From Nymphaea colorata (Eukaryota > Streptophyta > Magnoliopsida > Nymphaeales > Nymphaeaceae), in contig NC_045148.1 in the NCBI RefSeq assembly GCF_008831285.2, positions 7,197,001 through 7,261,000 of the forward strand: a stretch of DNA of 64,000 bases, written 5' to 3'. This document shows positions 10,202-22,499 of this stretch, one piece after another. Within the stretch, counting starts at the first letter, position 1; each line of letters begins with the position of its first letter. Made by a program: the position numbers and the translations under genes. The notes under the pieces are model-generated. The model worked only from the letters and a program-made list of their open reading frames with translations, had not been told where the DNA came from and ran no database searches.

Positions 10202-13200
10202 ATGAGAGAAAGGCTCTCTCTCAAGCTTCAGATCCTTCTGTCTTTGATCTTGTTGGATTGTGAGTTTTCCCCCCTCTTTTAGTAGTATCTACTCTTGAAA
10301 GCTGAATTTGGTAGTGGGCTGGGACGATCTTGCTTTCGGAAGTGGTGAAAATTGTTGGGTTTGGAGTCGAGGTTGCTTTTCTCTTTGGTGGAATGCGCTT
10401 GTTGTCATCTCTCTAGAATGTCTGCTTCTCTTTTATTACGATATGAAGTACGAGGTTGTTTTGCCGCTGTTTATAATAGCTGAACTCTGTGATAGGAAGG
10501 TTGATTTATTTCTTTGAAATGCCATGAAGTTGACTGTTCTTTTTCCTTTTTTCCTTTTGGGTTCTGTTTCTCTTGTTTCCAGTGACAAGCAAATTCGGGT
10601 AGTTGTAAATGTTGTAACTGATGGGTCGAGGAAAACATTTTCAACAAAAGTCATACTTTGATTTGGTTAGACGAAGATACTAACTACATGATTGTTGGTA
10701 TGTAACCTGAAGTGTTAGTAGTTCTTGAAGCTTTGTTATTATGAGAAATGCCCCATGCTCTATAGCGCATAAGCAGTTCAAGTGTGCGATTGTTGTTTGC
10801 TTGGTTATCGCACAGTGAGATCTGACGAGGCGAATCATTTGCAGGGTCAAGCTTAGTTGCCAACATGCCTCAAACCACTTTTTTTTTAAAAATAAAAATT
10901 GTCATCGATTTGATACTTATGACTTTAAATATGTACAAGATGGGAAAGGCTGCACTCTGCTACATATCTTTTTATGCAATTTCAGTTCTCAGTTCTCATT
11001 GCTATTAACATTTCAACTATAAAAACTTTTGAGATCATGAGACTTGGAAGTTCTTTACGCATATTCAATCAGATGGTGCCATGTGTGTTAACTCCCACTT
11101 ATATTTGTTCATTGGTGCAAAATCCTCAGAAGATGACAGCAATAAAGCCATTTGTCCCTCTCACTTACCAAAAAAGGTTTCATGCTTTAGCCAGCTTTAT
11201 CTTAGAAATGCCTAGTCTCATGCTTCTGATGATGTGAGTGGCAGTTACTTATGGAAGGCTCCAGAATGCTGCCAGCTATAATAATTATCTCCAACATTCC
11301 TAAATCCTGAATTCCTTTTTTAGTGCATTAATTAGCTTTAAAGATGTAAAGGCATTTGTGTATCCTAGAGTCTAAATGGTTATCGTTCTTTCCATTCTTT
11401 ATGTTCTGCTGTTACCACCCTTAATTGTGAGTATCATTCAAGCCGTTCTCTTGCTTTAAAGCTAATCCTGTCTGCATGTGGCTGAGATTTTGCTAGACAA
11501 GTTGGCTCAGTTTTAGCTTTTTGCTCTAAACTTCAACAATGGTTATTGGTTAGTAAACAAATTTTCTGCTTTATTAAAGGATCTGTTGATAAGCCAACAC
11601 TCTTTTGTGTACAACTTTACAATAATTTTCAGGCATATATGATTGCCAAAGCAAGACATGGGGCAGTGTTCAGGATGCTCAAAAGGACAATCTTTCTTTA
11701 AGACATACATCTTCCATGTATCCGCTAAATGCGAGTAAGGTAGAAAAGCACAATGCTCTTTCTCCAGTTCCTTCTCCAAAAAGTGCTCCTGATGCATTTA
11801 TGCCCCTCCTGGCACCCTCACCACTGGCACCACTTGGAAACAGCACTCTGCCAATATTGTCAGGTGCAGCTTGTAAATATTTCTGCTTGTTTTATGTAAA
11901 GATTAGTGAAAGCTAGATATTTTAGTGCACTCTTTCATTTCTTTCATCTTTTTGCAGGCATATGCATGCTCAATTTTTCTGCTGCAGAAAATATGGTAGA
12001 GATGACAGCAGTTGATTGTTGGGGGTTATTTGCACCCTTTCTTGCCAATGTTATATGTTGTCCTCAGTTACAAGCCACTCTGACGGTTCTTATTGGGGAA
12101 TCTAGTAAAACATCTGGTTTGCTTGCTTTGGACATGAATCAAGCAAAATACTGCCTATCAGATGTTCAAAAGATCCTAACAAGTCAGGGTGCAAATGAAA
12201 ATCTTCAACAAATATGTTCTATATGGCCTTCTAATCTTACTGAAGGTTCTTGTCCTATTAAAGATGTAAATGCGTTTGAGAGCACTGTAGATTTGTCTAA
12301 ACTTTTGGCTGCATGCAAAGAAGTTGATGCAGTGAAAGAGTGCTGCAGCCAGGTCTGTCAGAGCGCTGTTTCTGAGGCTGCAAGGAGAATAGCTTTGATG
12401 GGTTTTTCTCTTTCAAATCCCATAAAGGAATCAAGTTTTCCTGAGCAATCAACTGCAATTGATGATTGTCGGAGGGTTGTCTACCGATGGTTAGCCACTA
12501 AACTGGACCCTGATGGTGCAAAAAAAGTTCTAAGACGCATCTCCAATTGCAATGTCAATGAAGGTAATTTAGGGATTTTCATTTGTGCAGCTTATGATTA
12601 GCTAAAATTAAGGCTATCTGCTTTTTCTATTTTTACATTCTTATAGGGTGTCATCTCTCCTGCTCTGACATGCCCCCTTTTCTTCTTTTATCAATTTTTT
12701 GAAGCTTCCTCATGTTTTTTTCTTTTAAACATCTAAATGGGCATCAAATGGATCTGTTCTCTCTCTCTCTCTTTTCTTTTTTTTTGGATATTTTGATGTA
12801 TTTGGATTTTAGATGGTCTATCCAGAGCTTCAACAAGATGCTTCAACAATCAGCAAATAAATAGTCTAATCCATTTCTAATAATCTGAATTACCCAAGGT
12901 AATATCAGAAGGTGCTTAACTATCCAGAACAACATCCTAAAACGTGCAAGTCTTTTGGCAAACAAAATACAATATTCTAGCATTCAAGCCAGCCCCTTCA
13001 CGTTCAAAAGAAAAACTATTTGCTTCTTGAGTGAGGGGAACAATCTCTTCTCTGTTTCACAGTTTGATTTGGAAGTCACATTCACTTTCTTGGAAGAAGG
13101 GATTGGTGCAACTGTAGAACATTTATGAGAATGTAAAAAACCTGTAGATTAAAGTAGAATAACCAAAATTGTCATTGATAACATACGAGATAGTGACTAT

Positions 13201-16200
13201 ACTAATTATTACCCATCATGGGCACATGAAATTGCCGTCTGGCCCATCTCATGGTACACATGCAAAAGATCTCTTGAAAGTCTGCAAAGCTTATTTTTCA
13301 TAAAATTTTATAGTGATCAAATTCAGTTCGTGTTACTTTGCCAATCATAATTGCTGCTTCTTTAGGATGGTATGGTTGAAGATTACATATCACAGTCTTG
13401 TTGAAGTTAAAAACGGTGTTTTACATTTGTGATTTGGAGTACATCATTAATTACTGATGGTACATAACATGATCTTACATACAAACTTTTCCTTTTCCTT
13501 AAGGGCTGAAATTATGCACTCATCTTTGACAGTGTAATAATTGTTTAAGTGTCTCTTACTTTATGACTTGCCGTGTTACTTTTCATGCAGAATGCACCGT
13601 CTAAGTGCATGGCGTTGTAAAAAATCTTTATGATAAAAGATGACACCTCAAGATGATAATAAGCTGTCAAATTAGGATTTTCCTGTAGAAATCAAAGTTC
13701 AGAAAAAGTAATAAGCTATTTTAGCGTTCTGCTGCTAATGTTAACTACCTTCCTCACATTGTCTAATGATTTTTCTATGATCTCTGTTGCAGTTTGCCCG
13801 CTGGTCTTGCCAACAACAAGAAATGTTTCAAGAGATTGCAGAGGCACGGTTAGAAACCAAACCGCCTGCTGCAAGACATTGGCGAATTACATATCTCACT
13901 TGCAAAAGCAGAGTTTTATTACAAACTTGCAGGCATTTAATTGTGCTGCATTGCTTGGCATGCAGTTGCAGAAGGCCAACGTCACTAATAACATTTATGA
14001 TTTGTGCCATATAACCCTTAAAGATTTCTCTCTCCAAGGTTAGGTTCATCGACCAAAATATATCTGATGAATTTGTAATCCATTATAGCCAGCTTTGAGG
14101 TTATCTTTGTGTACTAACATTATTTTAATATGACTGCACTTGGATGTGCTAACACACCTGCTACAAAATTATGAATGGGACCTGAGCAGTTGGATCACAA
14201 GGTAAGATGCAAACTCAGAAATGGTGATGTCGATTATGGATCTATTTATGTTTACAAAATTCAAATAGGAACTGTAGAGGCTCTTAGCACCACACATGCA
14301 CATACGTGCAGCGTCATGTAAGTACAAATTTGTTTGTTGTTTATTTAGGTTTCACACCCAAATCATATAGTATATTTCGCCTCTGGACTGACTGATCTAC
14401 TCTTGCTATTTTTCTTGTTCTGGTCAACTTTGGGTTTCCAACAGGGGAACATAGTAGGATGGTGCTTTAAATTTAAATTATTTAGAGTGCCAAACCTCTT
14501 AATGGAGGTGAGAGTGAGAGTATTAGAGCATTGAATGTTTGGATGGCTGGGCAATGAGACTTGCCTTTTCTGCCAAGAGGACTGGATGATGTCACTTCTG
14601 GTTTCTGGCATTTTAAGTTTTTAACAATGTCAAAGTTGTGATATACAACGATAATGAATAAGTCATTACTTCCAGTGGACCAGCAGGAATGAAACTTTTT
14701 CCAGTATTCACATCTATGAATGTGTATCGTTGCCACCAATACCTGTCTCAGTGTCTTCTTTTTCTTTTTGTAGCTGTCCGGGAATTGGCAGCTTTCTTTT
14801 AAGCAACAATGTTGGAAATGATCATAAAAGGAAAACAGAGTAGATTTAAAAATAAAATAAAATTAGACTTTGATATTCTTTACTTTATGTCAAGGTAGAT
14901 AGAAAATCCCAGGAATTCCCAAACTTTTGCAGCAGCCGGCAGGAAGCAAGCTACCTTTCCTGAACGGCAAGTGCCTTGCTTCAATAGGAGAGCTATAACT
15001 AGTCTTTTCTTTTGAACTGCTAAAGGAGATTTGATGGATCACATGTTAGAATTTTGGTGCATCCAGTACGAGTGTGTGTGTTTTTCTTTGTTTTGTATAT
15101 GCACATACATGTTATGAAAGATCTTTTGTTTCATAGTCCTTATTAGCTTTTTTCTTCCATTCTCTTAGAATCCGGTTGCCTTCTACCAAGCTTACCATCC
15201 GATGCAGCACTTGACAGCACTTCTGGGATCAGTTTCACATGTGATTTGAATGACATTATTGCTGCTCCATGGCCATCTGCTTCTCTAGGATCAACTGCTT
15301 CATGCAATAAGTGTATGTTTTCTTTGATTTCCTTTACCATTTAAAAAAGGCTTGCTTATTTATCTGGTCGATTTCATTTGATTTGTTGATAAAAGTTTAT
15401 AGGAAACCCATTGCCAGGTTCTTAAGCGGGTCTATGTTGTAGGCTAGCAGTAGTGGGCACTCTTCAATGATTAGCCTTCTGTTGCCTTGTGTATCTCAAT
15501 AACCAGTGGCAGAGCCTGGATTAAGCCATGATTGGCACTAACTTATTATAAAATAAAATATAGTTAGCATATCTTTCGAAATGAAATACATTAATAACTA
15601 TCTATTAGAAATTCATTAGAAGGGAGATTCATAATTCCCTCTTTCTAACAAGGGAGAGAGAGGGAGACAGAAGGCAACAGAACCATGGTGTTTCTTCTTT
15701 GAAATTAAAAGTAAAGGGGCTGGAATTTTAAATAAATAAATACAAGGAAAATTTTTGTAGCAAGAAAGGGTTTTCTCTAAAAGGGGAGAGGAAATTTGTG
15801 CGCAGTCTCGGTTGGTACTACTCCTCCTAGCCCAATGGCACCAATCTAATGTACTGTAAATACTTTGGGGTGCTCCCCAGGATGTGCTAATGTGGCTCCA
15901 CGACTGTCAATAACCTTTATTTGTCATGTTGTCTCTGTAGAGGAATGCGTGTCAGCTGATTGTGAATGCTTTAAACATGTTTCATGGTCATTAGACAATA
16001 ATGCTTTTCTATTTCTTTCCAACTTGAAAAGTAAAACTTCATGCATATATTTTCCAGTGATCTTTAGAAGGGCCAAGTTTTAGATTGCTGACATGGTACA
16101 CTGAGCTTAAGTTTCAGGCTCCATTCCCCATGTTGAAGAAACCCTGGATCTTGGCACTGTTATAGATGCCATTCATAAACTGATAGAAAAAGAGTTATTT

Positions 16201-19200
16201 GCTTATTAGCTTGCCCATTTTCTGTTGGGACCTTAAACCACATACCAAATATAAGATTGAAGCAGAAGAAATAGACTAGGCTTCCCAGGTTTATAAGATA
16301 GAAGATGAAGATAACCGTAGACAAGATCATCCAGTGCACACTGTCAGTTCAGTTATATGGTTCAAGATACCAGTCATTTTATACATTAAAGAAATTTGAT
16401 GATGGAGTGACTTCTGTTTATTGAAAGTGCTACGCGGGCATATGTGGTGGACCTTCAAACAAGGACTAGGCATCACCTGGATGGGGCTTAGACAGGTGGA
16501 AAACAGTAAAAGGAAGAAAGAAATAAAGATAGAAGAAATGGGGGAAAAGAAGACTAAAGAAAGGAAATAGTAGAAGAAAAAACTCTTTTAAGACCTTTTT
16601 CTGAATTAGGTGCCCTAGGTACTACAAGCCCAGTTGAAAGGCCACAGGCCTAGGCATGCCTTTGTCTAAAGACTAAAAGTGTGATTAACTTTCTTGATGA
16701 AGAGACTAGACTGTCCATCCTGAAATCAAGATTTTGAATATGATCTTTATCCATTTGCTAGTCTGTATTACTCTCTATAGTACCTCTGAGTTGGCAATAG
16801 TCCATGATAACTAACAGATTGAATGTTGGTCTCGGCAGATCTAAATTATTTTTTAGGTCATATTTCAGCATTATGGCATCTGGACAAACCATGATGATTT
16901 AGCATTGGGAAGTTGCTCCCAGTAATTAAACCTATGGTTCTATTTTGTTCATTATATAGGTATACATCCTTTTTTGGTTTCTGATGTGTAAGTGATAGAT
17001 GTAAACCCTGACATGTCTGATAGTGGCACTTAAGTAGATCAGTTATTGTCAGTTTTTCACCACAATGGCATGAGTACACTTTGGAGCTTGGACCTATCAG
17101 TTCGCCTCGGTCACCTTTTTGGAATGAATCCTTCCACTCTGTTTTTTAATTCAGATATTTTTTGGTTGCCTGTGAACTGAACATCCCTCTTTCATTAGCT
17201 CTCAAACTGTGTTTTTATAGCTTGGGAGCAGATGCTTCCCAGTAGGCGCACTTTGCCCTCCATAAACCCTACATTGGTTGTTTTCTGAAAGAACATTGGA
17301 AGCAGTGTCTTGTGATCTGGAGTGTTGTTTGTGTCAGTTATTGCAAGCCAGGGGATACAGAGGTTGGAACCTGTGTAGGAGGTCAGTGCCAATGTTGCAA
17401 ATGTTGTTGAAATCATGCCCACTATTTTTAAATTAACTTCTGCATGTCATACTCTATTGGTTGGTTGTTAGAAGTGGGTAAGACTTCTGTGTTCCTGATA
17501 ATTTCATTAGCTTTATTTGTTCAAATTGTTCTATACTCGCTTCTCACAGTTTTTTTAGTGCTAACCGCTAAATACACTTTTACACTGCAGCAATATCATT
17601 ACCAGCACTTCCAGCCGCAACATCTTCACAGAATGGTAAGAAATTTCTATGATTCCTGTCTTGTCATCTTTCGTCAACATAATTCTTATATCAGTTGTGT
17701 GCATTGTCTTGTACTGTTTGAGGTGGTCCAAGATCTATGTACTTCATTAATTTCACAGCAGATGGTTTTCTTCCAGTAATGGTTATTGATCCAAAAAGAA
17801 AAAACTATTAATAACCTGTTGATAGCTGCTCATCTTTTTAAAATCATCAAACAGGTGCTCAACTTTTCTCTCTACTTCTCAAGAGTACTCCTCATTAAAA
17901 AATATTAAAATAATTATCTACGTGATGAAATTCCCCTTTAACTCTTCAAGTCAAATATTAAAAAAAGAATGAAAGTTAAGAAAAATGGCTTGCCCCTTGC
18001 CATCTGATGAGGACAGGCAGTTGAGCGTCGGCCATTTGGCTCTTGCCAACGCCCTTTGCTGGACGATGAGGGGTGGCAGTGAAACAAACCTCACCTGGAT
18101 GATGAGGGGCAATAGTGATACAACCCTCCTCACCTGGATGTGAGGGGTAATAGTGACACAACCTTCCTCACCATCCAGGTGATAGCGAGACAATCCTCTA
18201 TCCACTGAGGGTTGTCTCACTGTGGCCCCTCGATGGATGCTCCTCACTGTCTGGGAGGGGTGATGGCCACTTGTCGCCCTGTGACAGGCAACTGTGATCC
18301 TGACCATCATTGGCTACTGACGATCTGCACACTGTCACACCACGCCCAATGGTAAGGGGTGTGCTGTTTATCATACTTTTCATTTTAAAAAAAGCTTAAA
18401 GGGCAATTTTGTTATTTAGATTATTAATTTGATAATTGATAGTAAGGCAGTTGTTTGAGAAATAGAGGAAAAAATTGAGCACCTGTTTGATTATTTTAAA
18501 AATGAGCAGCTATCTGTTATTCGCTCATTTTTTCAAGCAATTAATTGTAATTTTTTCTAACCTATTATTGCTTGATTGGGTTGCCCCTAATTAGTCTCTC
18601 TTAATTAAGAAATTAAGAAAACTATGTCTATGTAACATTACATGTTCACACTGTTCTTTGATGCCTTCCCCTCATTATGTACTTCTATATTCTCAGTTTT
18701 TAGTATAGTTTCATTGTGATTCCTGTTTTGTTTACGTGTACTGCGTAATAGAGGATATTTAGGTGCTCGTGGTGCATTTTTGCTGTTCATTATTTTCTCA
18801 AAGGTAATTCGCTTGAACCTTTTTCTTTCTTGCTCTGCATGCTCATCGTGACAACTTTCTTTGCCTTGTTTATGTATAATTCCATGTAGTAGCTCCTTAT
18901 TTGGTTACAAACTTAGAAAAATATGACCTGCCATTGGGGAAAAAAAGTTATCTTGTGCTTTTGTTGCCTAAGACCTTGGAGATTGTATATGACAGGTAAT
19001 ATTTGAATTTGTTATCACAAACTGGGTTTAAGTAGCAAGGATTGTTTTCCTTCTTCTCTGACTGGCAAGCTCGGACTAGGCTGACACTACCATTATGCCA
19101 AGTGACATTCTCCAGGAATCAAACTCTTGCCCTTCTTCAACTTGAAGATGGGAAGTCTGACATCCTAGTCAGATGGATGGAGCTCCTGTTGGCTGGGTTT

Positions 19201-19998
19201 ATTCTTCATGGCAAACAAACATTCCAAAAGAGTAGCCAAGTGGAATAACTGGATTATCCTTTATAAGCTTGTTTCAACTGATAGTACTCAGGAAATAGTT
19301 CAGATCACGGTCAATTCATCAGGAACATCCCAACTCATTTTATTAAAAGGTTTTCACTAGAAGGTTTTCACAACTCTGAGGGATGAGTTGCTCTTCTACA
19401 TCTATGCTTTGTTTGGGAACAGTAAGAATATGCATGAATTGAGGTGGTTCTTATAAATAATCGATCCTTCCCATCCTCCACAGTTATTTCTTGAGCTGTT
19501 TGGGGGCATGAACGTGGAAGTGGAGATAAGGGTAGAGATTGGCCATTCTCAACTACTTCCTGTAAAAGATGTTATAGGTTGTTTCCTATCTCCAGCTTTC
19601 ATCTCCACTCCATATGCTCATTTCAACCTTCCCATCATAGCCCTAATGCAACTAAAACTTCGTTAGAATGTGAATATTTTTAGCAAAAAGCAGTTCGCTG
19701 CTCAGATCTGTCACATAAACTAACGCAAGTTCCAACTTCTTCTTTATCTTAACTGCTTCACCTTCACTTGCACCTTGTTCTTACGATATGAGGCTGATAT
19801 GAACGGTCATTTAATTTATGGTTTTGTTTATTCTGGGATTTCTGGTTTTGTATGTCTCTGCATAATTTTCTTTGAAAGTACTAAAACTTGTACTTATTTA
19901 ATGTTTTCCAATTTCATTTTGTTTTTGGTGCAGTTCATGGCAAGAAGGCCAGGACCTCATTGCTCTTTGCTTTCTTCATGGCTCTTGCGGCACTATGA
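10202..19998 (+). CDS. At1g61900-like GPI-anchored protein
   Basis: Seven exons were joined by hand: 10202-10259, 11633-11863, 11958-12563, 13793-14038, 15169-15312, 17591-17635, 19934-19998. They give 464 codons plus stop. The N-terminus (MRERLSLKLQILLSLILLD) is a signal peptide. A Pro/Ser-rich linker follows (PVPSPKSAPDAFMPLLAPSP). The Cys-rich domain carries TAVDCWGLFAPFLANVICCPQ and KECCSQVCQSAVSEAARR, matching the extracellular domain (called SPARK in some plant receptors) of the At1g61900 family. The end, KKARTSLLFAFFMALAAL, is a hydrophobic tail without a cytoplasmic part, as expected for GPI attachment; the attachment site is probably near SSQNG. It should act at the outer face of the plasma membrane; its role is unknown. 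All six introns are phase 1. Confidence 0.9.
17799..18535. mobile_element. MULE-like element with long TIRs, inside an intron
   Basis: The left arm (about 17799-17943) and the right arm (about 18385-18535, inverted) share GATAGCTGCTCAT, TCAAACAGGTGCTCAA and CT(A)TTTCTCAA, then weaker matches out to CCCTTTAA. This gives terminal inverted repeats near 140 bases, which suggests a Mutator-like non-autonomous element. The middle (about 17990-18360) is much more GC-rich and holds about three repeats of a 38-base unit containing CCTCACCTGGATG. No clear 9-base target duplication was found. It lies in the intron between exons 6 and 7 of the GPI-anchored protein gene. Confidence 0.7.
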
Positions 19999-20264
19999 TT
20001 ACTCTCTCTCTCTCATTTGCATATGGATGGAGCCTGATCTTATGGAGGCAAGCGGAGAAGACTTCTTTGATCCGTCAAATTTTGCACGTAGCACAACGCA
20101 GCAGTATAAGTATAGGCATTCTGTAGTGACGTGAAATTGTTTGAAGGTCCAGTATGTATTCATAGTCTCAGTTGATATTGTACCATTTTTTTAATTTACT
20201 ACAAGTTTGAATCCATAAGTATTGTGTAAGCCTAGCTGTATATTATTATCCTGCCAAAGTTTCT

Positions 20265-20270
20265 AATAAA
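20265..20270 (+). promoter_or_regulatory. Poly(A) signal of the GPI-protein gene
   Basis: AATAAA lies 267 bases after the stop codon at 19998, in a T-rich setting typical of a plant 3' end. Confidence 0.5.
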
Positions 20271-20284
20271 ACTGCCTTTCCAAT

Positions 20285-21915
20285 TTTCTTTTGGGGTCAA
20301 TTTTTGCATTTTGTTTTCTGACAAGGTGATTAGGATCTTCCCTGCTTAAACAATGCAATTAAGTGGAAGAAGAAGAAGAAATTAGAGGGGAGAAGAGCTT
20401 TGACTAAGTGAGAAAAACTAGAGAACTATAATGCAAATCTCAAATAATCAAGGTCAAAAGGTAGCAGAAAACAAGGCAGCATTGTTTGATGATATGAAGT
20501 GAATAACGTAACCGGGTGGCAAGACGGCTCACACTTAAGAGTTTGAATCTCATTGTTGCTGTCATGCGTGTTTTAGTGTGTCACTTTTTTAAGCTGCAAA
20601 TTGTGATTAGCTTGACACCGTTGCTTTAGTATGTCACTCCTTTAAGTTGCAAATTGTGTAAGCATGACACCAAACTAAAAGATGTACTGTAGTCTACCTA
20701 GATCGCGAAGCAAATTAGAACCTTGGAAGAATAAGGGTATGAGTTTGGGGGTTTTAACCCCAAAGTAATTTTTCCCTAAGTAAACATTATATATATATAT
20801 ATATATATATTCTAAGAGGAAACAAGCAACGGCTTAAAGTAATTATCCTCTTTTCCTAATAATTACTTGATCTAAATACTAATTTGGTAAAAATAAATGA
20901 TTCTAAATGAGACATCTAAAAAAGATATGAACCTTATAGCTTGATTCAATATCCAATTATATTTTATATATTCAACGAAAAATCCGGAAGGAGAATATTT
21001 AGATCCAGAAGGATGCAATGTAATCACCAACTATTTACCTGTGCTTGCATCATTTTTTCGGACTAGGAGAAAACTAGCCTTCGAACTTTGCCATTTCTGT
21101 TTCCTCTAATGACGCCCAATTCTACGCCAAACGATCTTAAGCTAGATACTACCACCATCAGGATCTCAAAAACAATGAGGAGATATAGCACACGCAACCC
21201 AAACCACCTGCAATCTTCTTGAACTTCGAGTTGAAATGGGCAAATTCAATACTGATTTTCTGACTGACTTGAGATTGACAATTCACCAATGGCGGTGCAA
21301 AAAAAATTTTAGTTGATGGGTGCTACTGGAAAAAAAATTAGTCCTTTTAGATACATAGGAGATTGATTGAAGGAATTTAGTTATAAGTAAATGATTGAAA
21401 GACACCAATATATAAATAAGCAAACAATTGGATCCAAACCAACATTTAAGTAATGGATTTTATGGGACTGTGCCTACACTGGCTTGGCCCCTGACATTCA
21501 TATTTACTGGACCTAGGGCATAAGTTGAGCTACAAATAATAATTTGGCTGGTCTCAAAACTAGGTTCTCAAAAAGAACTTAGCTGAATAACCAAACTGGC
21601 TGATGGCTTCCCAAGTGGGTAGGGCAATGGCCTGCCACATGTGAGGAGAGAATAACCCCGTGGCCATGGCAGAATCCTAAAATAAAAAACATACAAGGCA
21701 ACTAAGGAAAATTAAATTCCGTGTGAATGTTATTCTAAGTGTACGCCAGAATTAAACACGGCCAAGTTCATAAACTACTATTGTTTGTTATGAGGAGAAA
21801 TAATAAATCACGAACTCGCTCCATTTCCATAGTTTGGAGCCCTTAGCCACATACACCTCAGCCTTTTAGAAGAGAAGTGCTATCTTGAAAGCAGCAGATA
21901 ACCCGTGGTGTTGTT
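20285..21915. other. Intergenic stretch, AT-rich
   Basis: No supported gene. Holds a (TA)n run at 20788-20811. Around 20515-20570 a short piece has tRNA-like box words (GGTGGCAAGACGGC, then GAGTTTGAATCTC), which may be a worn SINE. The match is too weak for a call. Confidence 0.4.
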
Positions 21916-22097
21916 TAGGGCAGGAGCTAGAAATTTTTCTCAGGTTGAATTAAAGTTTCCAAATTTTGATAAGAGTCAAAATATCATTTTTCAAAAATTT
22001 TATATAGAACAAGTACAATTTTCTAAAATTTACATATAATTTAAAAAAAATTGAGGGGAGGCCAAGGGCCGTGTGAACCCCCTTGGCTCGGACCCTA
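21916..22097. mobile_element. Short TIR element, GGAGCCA-type ends
   Basis: The left end reads TAGGGCAGGAGCTAGAAA and the right end, inverted, TAGGGTCCGAGCCAAGG. The core is AT-rich with AAAATTT runs. Related ends (GGAGCCAGAA or similar) occur near 43950, 51037 and 58752. Likely a non-autonomous DNA element; superfamily not known. Confidence 0.55.
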
Positions 22098-22499
22098 GTG
22101 TTGTTCACTTCATATTTTATGCACTTATAAACTTCAGCATATGCCCAGAATTACACATTTTAAATTCTTTCCAATCTGCTCGAACATCATATCTAATTTT
22201 GAAACCGTTTCTAATTTGAAAGCACTGGCCAAAGAAAAAATAGACCTTGCCTCACAATTTGGATATGAAGAGTGAGTTATAATAGAAAGAAGAGTATTAG
22301 AAATTTAGAATCACAGAGAGGCAGAACTGAGAAGGCTACAAAATTGCAAGAGACCTTGCCTCACAATTTGGATGCCATAAACGCCATCGCCTACCATGGT
22401 TTAATCACAACAAGAGTATGTCAAATATTTAAAATGGGAGAAATTATCATTTCGTTGATGATTTTTTCAACATATCAATGATGCGCTTGACTATCAAGT

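Noticed and set aside
17951-18310. 119-codon open frame on the minus strand in the GPI-gene intron
   Set aside because: It runs through the GC-rich 38-bp repeats of the MULE-like element and is open only because of repeat composition.
20515-20570. tRNA-like or SINE-like piece
   Set aside because: Box A and box B words are present only in worn form and no tail or target duplication was seen. Too weak.
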